The notes beneath the pieces were generated by a model. It ran no database searches. It was not told the DNA's origin and was given only the letters and a program-made list of their open reading frames with translations. 56,945 nucleotides of DNA from Anaerolineae bacterium. GTDB lineage: Bacteria > Chloroflexota > Anaerolineae > Aggregatilineales > Phototrophicaceae. This document shows, one piece after another, positions 18,574 to 27,185 of the stretch; the first letter of the stretch is position 1, and every line of letters begins with the position of its first letter. The DNA lies in NCBI GenBank assembly GCA_022820125.1, contig JAJEGA010000044.1, positions 1 through 56,945 on the forward strand, in the 5' to 3' direction. Position numbers and translations under genes: made by a program.

Positions 18574-21285
18574 TCAGCGCCCGCCGCTGAAGAAGATTCG
18601 CGATTGCCCGGCTTGGCACACAACCGGCAGCTGATCGAGGAATTTCTCTTCGCCAAAGTCTCCGTACTTCTGGCGCTCCGATGTGCCGTAGAGAATATAG
18701 CGGATATCATAACGCCTGATGATTTCGTCAATATCGCGCATTTCAGCGGCGGTATACAGGCGCTTTATGTCGACGCCGCGCGAACCGGCGATAGATCCAT
18801 AGGAATTCCCGCGCCATTGCCGCTCGTGATTCTCCCAGCCGAGCACGATGGGGATGCCGGCCAGCGTGCCGACGCGCCCGAATTCGATATGATAGGCGGC
18901 GCCAACCGCTTCGGCCGCCACGGCTGTTCCGCGCCCGACCAAGTCGCTCAGGCAGTTGATAACGTCTTGATCATGCGGGTTTAGCAAGCCCTTCGCGCCA
19001 TCAAGGCTTAGCGGTTCCGCAATTATCAGGGCGTCGTTCTTAAAGATGACGATGCCCTCGTGATTCGCGCGAATCAAATCATCTTCCGCGGCGTCGCTGA
19101 GGGCGCGTCTTGAATAAAGTATCATGCCCGGTTCAACGCGCTCGCCTTCGGCCACCCGGCGAACGGCATTGTCCCAATCTTCCGGCGGCGCATAGAACCG
19201 AGTTCTGCTATAACTTTGCCGTCCCGTTTCAGTGAGCGAGCGGTGGAGAATGCCTTCAATGCTGTAGATTAAGCCCGCTCCCAGGCTTAGCGCCAGCGCG
19301 AATCCAAATCCCAGCCGGATTAGCGGATGCGGCAGCGGCAGGCGGTTGTCAGCCATAATGCTGTATACGGCATAGGCGGCAGCGAGGCTCCACAATACCC
19401 AAGCCTGATAATAGAACTTGAAGACAGTATTGATGCGAACGCCGAAGTTGTCTTTCAAATATAGGAATTCGGGAAATAAAGTCAGGACGAGACCGATGCC
19501 GATCAGAAGCAATACAAAGCCGGTCGCGGTCGGATACTTGACCCAGGTGATCGCCACTTCGCCCTCGGCAATGGCTTGCCCGCGCGCGGGGAAAATCCGC
19601 GCCAGCACAACCATGATGCCCAAGAGCAGGATGATCGAAGTCAAGCCGAATTCAATCCTGCGCTCTATCAATTGCTGTATCAACGTTCCTGATTCCTGAG
19701 GCGCGGCGCTCATACTGCCGATCACGATGCCGAGCGCTGTCATCAATCCCAGCAATACGGCCAAAAGCAAGCCGCTGGCGCGCAACGCAAAGCGCCAATT
19801 CAGGCGCATCGCTCGCCGGCCGCGCCAAAGCTCAATGGCAAGATAGGCGCCTACAACAACGATCAAAGGACCGAACATGAGGAAAAAGCGGCGAAACAGC
19901 GTTGGATGAAACAGATTGGGCAATATGCCGCCGGCTTGGGATCGGAAGCCGACGAAATATGGCAGGTAAGCGACAAAGGCAACCAGCGCCAGCGACGCGC
20001 CAAAACGCATGAGACCGAGCCAGTCTCCGGCATTTATGCTTCCACTTTCGCTTGACCTCAATCGGCGGAGCGCCTCGGCGCCAACGAAGGCGATCAGATA
20101 GACGGGTCCGTCCCAAGCGTTGAGGAAGGTCAATCCTCCGATTGCCGTGCCATAAAGCAGGACTTCACTCGCGTTCGGCGCGCGGCGGACGAGCGTCAGA
20201 TTCAGCATCAAGCCGACTGTCATCAAAACGAAGGGCAGCGCAAGCACATGCGGGTGATTGTCCCCCAAGATGAAACTGAATGCGGGAAACTCCGCGATAG
20301 GCTGGATGCCGATTGGCTCGCCATTCAATTCATAGTCGGTCACGACGCGGCTGGCGCGGAACCACCACCAGTATTCCCAGCTTGATGAGTGAAAGGTCAA
20401 GCTGGCATCCGGCGCCTGGATATATTTGCCGTCGCTGAAATTCGAGCGCTCCTGCGTGCCCCAGAATTCGAGGTATGGCTGCGAAGCCGCGCGCGTCTGA
20501 TATGGCGCTTCCACGAGGATCATCTGGAAATTGCCGACCAGCAGCAGCAGCGCCGCCGCCAAGATGCCGGTCGCGATCGCGGCCTTCTGAGAGGGCGATT
20601 TGCTGGCGCGATCAACAGCCCGTTGGATGCGCGAGCGAACCAGGTTGCAGGCGGCGCCGAAAGCAGTTGCGCCAGCAAGCGCAAAGAGCGAAGCGACCGT
20701 CAGGTTGAATCCGATGGCGCTGCCCACGCCGCTCAAGGTCGAAAGCGCTGACCACATCACATAACCCATGTAGTAGTAGCTGATGGCGTAGCCGGACATC
20801 CAGGGGTCGTCCGGCGGGAAGGCGATGCTCCGTTGCGTGGCGCTGAAGAAAGCCAACTCCATCGGCTTCTCGGTGCCAGTGATGTCGTTTTGGTGGGCGC
20901 GGAAGAGCGCCCAGCCGAAGAACAAGACAATGAACAGCAACTCCGCCGTCACCACGACCATGCGGTTTTCGCGCCACCAATTGGCGATTTCCTCCCTTTC
21001 AGCGAACCGTTCATACAGGACGAGGGAAAACATAAGAAGCATCAGCCAGGAAAGCGCAATGCTGCCCGCCGAATTGTCCAGCAAGCCGAAACTGACTAGC
21101 AGCCAGAAGATAAATGTCGCGAGCAGCAAGCCCAGGGCGCGCGCCAGCGTGTATCCCCGGTCTGGCAAGCCGCCCAGCAAGCGCAGGCATAGCGGGAAGG
21201 CGGCGGCGCCCGCCAGCGTCATCCACAACCACCAGGCGAATATGATATGCCCCTCGCGAGCCAGCCAATCAAATAGAAGCGTCAT
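18574..21285 (-). CDS. DUF2298 (YYY-type) membrane protein
   Basis: A 903-residue polytopic protein. The family-defining stretch is EKPMELAFF (139-147), then FPPDDPWMSGYAISYYYMGY, ending in the YYY motif at 170-172. Later motifs FILGDNHPHVLALPF and RINTVFKFYYQAW are shared with its neighbour. The C-terminal soluble region includes VLGWENHERQW and RRYDIRYILYGTSE. The family is restricted mainly to Chloroflexota and some Archaea, has a GT-C-like topology and no established function to my knowledge. Its start overlaps the stop of the 1963-residue gene by 4 bases (ATGA), implying coupled translation and perhaps a joint complex. Confidence 0.88.
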   Translation of the reverse strand: MTLLFDWLAREGHIIFAWWLWMTLAGAAAFPLCLRLLGGLPDRGYTLARALGLLLATFIFWLLVSFGLLDNSAGSIALSWLMLLMFSLVLYERFAEREEIANWWRENRMVVVTAELLFIVLFFGWALFRAHQNDITGTEKPMELAFFSATQRSIAFPPDDPWMSGYAISYYYMGYVMWSALSTLSGVGSAIGFNLTVASLFALAGATAFGAACNLVRSRIQRAVDRASKSPSQKAAIATGILAAALLLLVGNFQMILVEAPYQTRAASQPYLEFWGTQERSNFSDGKYIQAPDASLTFHSSSWEYWWWFRASRVVTDYELNGEPIGIQPIAEFPAFSFILGDNHPHVLALPFVLMTVGLMLNLTLVRRAPNASEVLLYGTAIGGLTFLNAWDGPVYLIAFVGAEALRRLRSSESGSINAGDWLGLMRFGASLALVAFVAYLPYFVGFRSQAGGILPNLFHPTLFRRFFLMFGPLIVVVGAYLAIELWRGRRAMRLNWRFALRASGLLLAVLLGLMTALGIVIGSMSAAPQESGTLIQQLIERRIEFGLTSIILLLGIMVVLARIFPARGQAIAEGEVAITWVKYPTATGFVLLLIGIGLVLTLFPEFLYLKDNFGVRINTVFKFYYQAWVLWSLAAAYAVYSIMADNRLPLPHPLIRLGFGFALALSLGAGLIYSIEGILHRSLTETGRQSYSRTRFYAPPEDWDNAVRRVAEGERVEPGMILYSRRALSDAAEDDLIRANHEGIVIFKNDALIIAEPLSLDGAKGLLNPHDQDVINCLSDLVGRGTAVAAEAVGAAYHIEFGRVGTLAGIPIVLGWENHERQWRGNSYGSIAGSRGVDIKRLYTAAEMRDIDEIIRRYDIRYILYGTSERQKYGDFGEEKFLDQLPVVCQAGQSRIFFSGGR

Positions 21286-24200
21286 CGGGCGCGCTCCACC
21301 AAATAATTGAAAATAGCGTCCTCATCCGCCTCGTAGATCATCCCGCCCTCGGTAACAAATGCTGCAGTGATGAGGCCCGCGTCAATCATGCGGTCGAACT
21401 TCGCCAAGCCTTCGCCAGTCGCGTGGACTTCTTCCAGGCCGCTCCTGATGATGTACTTGATATCGAAGTGGCGGATGATGTCGACGGCGATGTCTATGTC
21501 GGCGGTGGTGTAGAATTGCTTGATATTCCGCTCGCGCTGGTCGACCCAAAGCGGCATTGGGTGAAAGGTCCGCTGCTGGCGCTGGTGGAAGTTCCAGCCG
21601 AGCACCGATGGCAAGCCCGTCGCAATAGAAATGCGCCCATTCCACTGATACTCGCTGGGCCGGCGCCGCCCTTCAATGATCACCGGCGAGCCGCTGACAT
21701 TCTCCTGCAGCCAGCGAATCAGCTCGTGATCGACAGCCAGGTCAATCCAGGCGCTGGCGCCCGTATCCGGCGCGCTTTCATAATGGCGAGAACGCGTCAT
21801 AAAATCCAGACCGTTCAGCGTAAGCGGCAGCTCCGGCGCCATGCGATCGAATGAACGCCCCCGCGTCCCCGTGATCGGAAAGAGGGCGGCGACAAATACC
21901 AGGACGGCGCAAGGCGTGTACCAAATGATACGTGTGGACTTGCTGAAATACTCGGACGCGCGCAGCAGGCAGGCGAAGGCGACGCCGCCGGCAATGCTCA
22001 GCAGCAGCCACACCTGCATATAGAATTTGAAAACGGTGTTCTGCCGGCCAATATCGCCGCCGATGACGACGATTTCGACGCCAAGCGTCAGGGAAAGCGC
22101 AAGACCAACGAGCGCCAGCACAAAGCGCATGGCGAGGGATTGGCGCGGGCGAAAGAATAACAGGGCGATCCAGGCGATCAACGGCAGGGCGATCAGGGCG
22201 ACCTGGTAGCTGGCAATGGCTAAAGTGACCGACAGCAAACCCGCGATCACGCCAATGACAGCCGTGGATTTCGCCAGCCCTTGATTATTGATGAGGGCGC
22301 GGACGCGCGTCTCGCGCAGCCATTGCGCCGTGTCCCAAAGCAAGAGCGACGCGATGAGGAAGAGAAACAACCCGTGTATGTCAAAATATGCCCAGAGCGG
22401 GGTCTTGCCGCCTTCCCAAAGTCTGACGCTGTTGTAGGTGGCGGCGTACCAGGAAGTGTAGGGCAGGGCGGCTGCGAGGTTTATCATGAGGAAGCCGCCG
22501 ACGCTCCCCGCTAATTCCAGCGCCGACCTGCGCGTCAACCAATATCGGGCGGCGACCCATAAGATGATTATAGCCGCGCCCGCCAAAAGCAGGCTGCGAA
22601 TGATGCCGGTGATGCTCGTTAGCGTTGGCGTGAGTCCGTTGAGGCCGGCGCTGGCTGGCGCGCTCAAGAATGAAACCAGCGCCGCCACAAGAATCAGCCC
22701 GCCAATGAGCCCGGCGTAAAATCGCAGTTCGCTTATTGGACGGATAGTCGACCGCCAGCGCAGCCACCAAGCGTAGCACAAGCCGACGATGGCGAATAAG
22801 GTCATCGTCGGCCAATCCCAAGTATTGGTCGCATACAGGACGCCGATAGCCAGCGCCCCCAGCGCCAGCGCCAGCCAGCGCTCAAGACTGCGGCGTCCGT
22901 CTCGCCGCGCCTGCGCTAGTTCGTTGAACACGAATAGCAAGGCGAAGAGTATCAAAGGCAAGCTGATCATGTGGGCGTGGAGATCACCGTAGATAAAGGT
23001 GAAGGCAGGCATTTCGGTGATGGCGCCGCCGCCGACGCCCGGCGTCTCCGCCAAGACGCGCGATGGACCCCAATACCAGCGATCGCTGCCGATCGGCAAG
23101 GGCGCGCCGCCCAGCATGCGGCCAAAGCCGCGCAGCAGCCCGCCGACAAGGGACATCGAACTATTGAATTCGTAGCGTATACGGTCCCAAGGATGCCAGG
23201 CCCGCGCTCTTTCCGCCAGTTGGGCGCGAACATCCGCTGGCGCCTCGCCACCATTTTCGGCGGCGTATTCTTCTAGCAAAAACTGCTCTAACCCCGCGGG
23301 CTTATGATAGCCGCCCAGGCTGGCGATGCCGTTCCCCAAAACGCGCGCCGTATCGAGATTGCCGAGGACGACGCAGAGCAGCAGCGCCATTAGCCCCGCC
23401 ACCCAGGGATTCCCGAGCTTGCGACCTGCCGTCGTCTGAGATTTCGGCGCCTGGCTGAGCTTCTCGCGCCAATGGGAAAGGATGTTGAAAGCAGCGGCGA
23501 AAGCGCCCAAGCCCGTCATGCTGAATATGGACGGGATCATGAGGTTGTATGCGAAGGCGGGCACGACCCCGAGCAAGAGCGTCGGCGCCCCCAAGAGGAC
23601 ATACCCGAAATAGTAATAGTTGATGAAGCCGCCGGCGAACCAGGGATCAATCGGCGGGAAAGTGCTGCTGCGCAAGACGCCGTTCAAATAGGCGAAATCC
23701 ATCGGCTTTTCGCCGCCCTTATAGGGATGCCAAAGATCTGGATTGCTTAAGCGCGCCAATATCATCGCGGCAAAAGCGATAATGCCGATCAGCTCAATCC
23801 AGGCGAGCCGCCGCCAATGTTGCCGTATAAAGGCTGCCAGGCGCCGCCGATTGCGATAGCCCAGGCAAGCGCTCAGGGCGGTTAGCAGCGCCAGCGAAAA
23901 CAGTATCCCTCCTTGCGACCACACTGGAATCTTTAAGCTGGAAACCGCCCAGGCGAACCAGGCGACCAAAAGCATGCCCACCAATTTAGAGACGCTGTAA
24001 CCGCCATCAGCCATGGATGGAAACAGCGAAAATACGAGTGGGAAGGCGAGCGCGCCGAAGACAAATATGGTCGCGTACCAGACCAACACACCCGCCGCCT
24101 GATTCCGGTTGATGAAGCTGTCGCTGAAGAAGCGCTCGGACCAGGCGCCGCCAGCGCTTTGCCTTTCATATTCTTCAGGCGGAAATGTCAGCGCGGTGGG

Positions 24201-27173
24201 CACGGCATCGGCTTCAGCCGACGTCCAGTAAACGACGCCGAGCAGTTGCGCTTCGTCTTCGACTGCATTTAATTCGTGAAATTGCTTTAGCGAGACTTGG
24301 GATAGCGCAGCGGCCACTTTTTCGCGCGCATAGTCTGGCGATTTGCGGAAGATGAACACCGCCGGATGATCGTAGACGTGGAAGGCTTCATCGGCTTCCA
24401 GCTCATTCAGCCAGGCGGGCGAGTCGTAAACGGGCAAGTGCTGATCGGAAACGCGCAGGGGGCCGAGCTCGAAACTTTCATCGAAAACGCGTTCAAGCTC
24501 ATAGCCAAGCTCGCCTGCAAACAGCTTCTGGTAATAGAGCGTCGTCAAGGGCCAGCGCCGGGGATTGCGCGTTTCCGCGTCATAGAAGCGATTGCTGGCG
24601 ATCGTCAGATAGTCGCCGATATCGAGCGTACGCAGAATATCATCGTATTTGACTTGGTTGTCCACCGGGAAGGACATGATCTGGTCTTGGGCGTTCACGA
24701 GTCGATAGAAGGCTTGCGCCCCACGGCAATCGCGAGAATGCACCAAGCCGGAAGGCGGATCGTCCGCCAGCGTCAATCCATCCGGCAATTCACAGGTGCG
24801 GATGCCGGTGGCGCGGTTGTCCCAATCGCCTTCCGTCAGCACAACTGACCCGGAACCGCTCACGTCTCCGCTGCCCGCTCCGATGCGCACTTCAAACTGG
24901 TAGTGTTCGCCCTCTTGCACTTTGAGCGGTTCGTCAAAGGGAATGCTGTAAGATGCGCCCAGCGGATGATCATCGCGCCTGAGGTTCGCCCGCAGGGTCG
25001 CTTCTGCCAGAGCGCTTTCGCCCCCAGTCAAATAGACGCGAATGATGATTTCTTCCGGCTGCTCATCGTCCCAGGGGTCGCCAAGATGCGGCGCGAAAAC
25101 GCTTCTTACTTCGCCGCTCGCCGGCGCGGTGAAACTGACGCGGGTTGGCTCGGCTTCGCGATAAAGCGTTGCGCGCTCGTAAATTGATCCGCTCAATGCT
25201 GTGTCTGCGAGGCCAGTGTCGTTCACGGCGATATTGATCAAGGGTACGCTGTCGTCGGCGCCCTCGATTTTCAAGGCGAAGTCGCCCGGCACGCGCTCAA
25301 AGATGTAGCGCGAGGATTGAACGAGCGTCGTCTGATGTCGATAGATATTGCCATGCATCAGGCTCCAGATCAGGGCGAAGCCGACAGCGAAGACACTTAA
25401 GATTAGTGGGCGATAGCGATTGACTGGCGGCAGCGCTGCGCTGCCCAAAAGGGCGATGCCAAGGCCGAGCGCGCTAATCGCCGTCGCGTCGGAAACGCCA
25501 TTGGCGATCTGGTATGCGCCTACGGCGACAAAGACCGATCCAAAACCGCCCAGCAGCCAGGACGTGATCAGCAAGCTGCTCTTATGATTTCTGGCATGGC
25601 GATACAGTTCATAGAGGCACCAAGCCGCCAGCACAGCAAGAGCGCCGTAAATTGGCAGATAGTAGCGCATGGTCATCACAAACAGCCGGCTCATCCAAAG
25701 CAAATAGCCGCCAATCCAAATGATCAGGATCAGATTCGCCGTCGCCGCTGGTCGATTGCGCAAGACACGATACGCCGCCCAGAACCAGCCGAAGCAGCCC
25801 AAGACGCCGTAGCTCAAGCCCATGCCCCAGAAGAGCAAGTCCTTGGTGATATAGACAAGCGGGGAACGCGCCAGCCATTGCCATTGCGGCGGATAATCCT
25901 GCGCGCCGCTGACGCCTCGGCTGATCTCAGCCAGGTTCGCTAGCCACCGTTCATTAGGCAGCAAGCCGAAGAAACCCGGACCGGTAAACGCGTATGGATT
26001 GCATACGCGGAATGCCAGAAAGGCGCCCACGGCGGCCAGCAACAAGCCCGCCATTTGACTAGCGGCGATGGCGGCGCGTTCTTGCCGATCGAGACGGCGA
26101 TCGAACGCAGGCATCGCTTGCAAGGCTGCTGGCACGATTATGATGCCGGCCAGCGGCGCCAGGTTGACGCGGCTGGCGACAGCCATGCCACAAGCAATGC
26201 CGAAGAGCAGGTAGGGCAGCAATCCGCCACGCTGCTGGGCTCGCACCGCGAAATACAGCGAGAGCACGACGAAAAAGGCGGCGATTGCGTTGACGGTCCC
26301 AAAGTGCGCCTTCTGGATGGCCAGCGGCGCCGCTGCATAGAGCAGGGCTGAGACAAGACCAACCCAACGATTATGCATCCGCGCGCCGAGCGCGTAGATT
26401 ACAAGAATGCTGAGGATGTCAAAAATCATCGAGAACCCGCGCCAGACCAAATGACCGCCCTGATAATCAAAGAATGGCAAACCGTTGTCGGTGGCGGCGC
26501 GCGCGAACTCGCTGCCATAATGCGCGAGCAGCAGAGGCAACGTCCCGTAGACAAAGAATCCATGCCCGGCGTTATGCGGATTCAGTGGCGAGCAGCGCGT
26601 GTCGAAGTAGCCGCCGATTCCGCCGGAATTCGCGTTCAGGCGCCGGCAGCGCATTGCCTGCAACTCGGCGGACGAGATTGAATCCACCATTAAAACGCGC
26701 TCAAGATCTGGCGACCGTCCGCTGTCGACGAGCAGCGCGTCGACCTGGCGAGCGATCAAGGCATCCTGAGCGGCGCCGAAGCTATCGAACGTTTGGGCGC
26801 CTTCGCCGCTGACAATCCAGCCGCTGGCTTGGGCGGCGAATGAGTCTCGCACAATGCCAAGCTGGGCAGCGGGAAGACTGGCTAGTTCATCGCGGCTGCG
26901 AACAGGGCTCGAATCGCGCAGAACAAGAATCTGCTGCGCGGGAAACCCATAGCGGTCTTCAGTGAAATTATTCTGGCCGCCGACGTTTGGCAAGACGAGC
27001 AGCGTAAGAAACAATTCATCGGGATGCGTGTGCGAGAAATCGTCCCAGTTATGCCCGACGAAGCGCAAGGCGCCGCCATAGATGAGAATGGCAGCCAGCA
27101 TCAATGCGGAAATGGCTCTGTTCTTCATTTGCTGGCGTATCGACTTTCCCGTCCGGACCTTATAAATTGCCAA
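21282..27173 (-). CDS. Giant fusion: GT39-like glycosyltransferase + periplasmic beta region + DUF2298
   Basis: A 1963-residue protein. Residues 1-620 form a GT39-like unit, with the acidic motif SHTHPDELF (47-55), about ten helices and the late MRYYLPIYG motif (502-510). Residues 85-165, in the first external loop, resemble a piece of a type 3 solute-binding protein (LGIVRDSFAAQ, then FDSFGAAQDALIARQVDALLVDS). Residues 630-1000 are soluble and beta-rich. Residues 1030-1963 form a complete DUF2298 domain with EKPMDFAY, FPPIDPWFAGG, YYYFGY (YYY at 1186-1188), FTFIYGDLHAHM and RQNTVFKFYMQVW. It probably combines two GT-C-type membrane modules in one chain. It is preceded by the 923-residue GT gene (12 bases) and overlaps the next DUF2298 gene by 4 bases. 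No frameshift is needed to read it through. Confidence 0.88.
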   Translation of the reverse strand: MAIYKVRTGKSIRQQMKNRAISALMLAAILIYGGALRFVGHNWDDFSHTHPDELFLTLLVLPNVGGQNNFTEDRYGFPAQQILVLRDSSPVRSRDELASLPAAQLGIVRDSFAAQASGWIVSGEGAQTFDSFGAAQDALIARQVDALLVDSGRSPDLERVLMVDSISSAELQAMRCRRLNANSGGIGGYFDTRCSPLNPHNAGHGFFVYGTLPLLLAHYGSEFARAATDNGLPFFDYQGGHLVWRGFSMIFDILSILVIYALGARMHNRWVGLVSALLYAAAPLAIQKAHFGTVNAIAAFFVVLSLYFAVRAQQRGGLLPYLLFGIACGMAVASRVNLAPLAGIIIVPAALQAMPAFDRRLDRQERAAIAASQMAGLLLAAVGAFLAFRVCNPYAFTGPGFFGLLPNERWLANLAEISRGVSGAQDYPPQWQWLARSPLVYITKDLLFWGMGLSYGVLGCFGWFWAAYRVLRNRPAATANLILIIWIGGYLLWMSRLFVMTMRYYLPIYGALAVLAAWCLYELYRHARNHKSSLLITSWLLGGFGSVFVAVGAYQIANGVSDATAISALGLGIALLGSAALPPVNRYRPLILSVFAVGFALIWSLMHGNIYRHQTTLVQSSRYIFERVPGDFALKIEGADDSVPLINIAVNDTGLADTALSGSIYERATLYREAEPTRVSFTAPASGEVRSVFAPHLGDPWDDEQPEEIIIRVYLTGGESALAEATLRANLRRDDHPLGASYSIPFDEPLKVQEGEHYQFEVRIGAGSGDVSGSGSVVLTEGDWDNRATGIRTCELPDGLTLADDPPSGLVHSRDCRGAQAFYRLVNAQDQIMSFPVDNQVKYDDILRTLDIGDYLTIASNRFYDAETRNPRRWPLTTLYYQKLFAGELGYELERVFDESFELGPLRVSDQHLPVYDSPAWLNELEADEAFHVYDHPAVFIFRKSPDYAREKVAAALSQVSLKQFHELNAVEDEAQLLGVVYWTSAEADAVPTALTFPPEEYERQSAGGAWSERFFSDSFINRNQAAGVLVWYATIFVFGALAFPLVFSLFPSMADGGYSVSKLVGMLLVAWFAWAVSSLKIPVWSQGGILFSLALLTALSACLGYRNRRRLAAFIRQHWRRLAWIELIGIIAFAAMILARLSNPDLWHPYKGGEKPMDFAYLNGVLRSSTFPPIDPWFAGGFINYYYFGYVLLGAPTLLLGVVPAFAYNLMIPSIFSMTGLGAFAAAFNILSHWREKLSQAPKSQTTAGRKLGNPWVAGLMALLLCVVLGNLDTARVLGNGIASLGGYHKPAGLEQFLLEEYAAENGGEAPADVRAQLAERARAWHPWDRIRYEFNSSMSLVGGLLRGFGRMLGGAPLPIGSDRWYWGPSRVLAETPGVGGGAITEMPAFTFIYGDLHAHMISLPLILFALLFVFNELAQARRDGRRSLERWLALALGALAIGVLYATNTWDWPTMTLFAIVGLCYAWWLRWRSTIRPISELRFYAGLIGGLILVAALVSFLSAPASAGLNGLTPTLTSITGIIRSLLLAGAAIIILWVAARYWLTRRSALELAGSVGGFLMINLAAALPYTSWYAATYNSVRLWEGGKTPLWAYFDIHGLFLFLIASLLLWDTAQWLRETRVRALINNQGLAKSTAVIGVIAGLLSVTLAIASYQVALIALPLIAWIALLFFRPRQSLAMRFVLALVGLALSLTLGVEIVVIGGDIGRQNTVFKFYMQVWLLLSIAGGVAFACLLRASEYFSKSTRIIWYTPCAVLVFVAALFPITGTRGRSFDRMAPELPLTLNGLDFMTRSRHYESAPDTGASAWIDLAVDHELIRWLQENVSGSPVIIEGRRRPSEYQWNGRISIATGLPSVLGWNFHQRQQRTFHPMPLWVDQRERNIKQFYTTADIDIAVDIIRHFDIKYIIRSGLEEVHATGEGLAKFDRMIDAGLITAAFVTEGGMIYEADEDAIFNYLVERAR

Positions 27174-27185
27174 TAGCTGTTTTGA

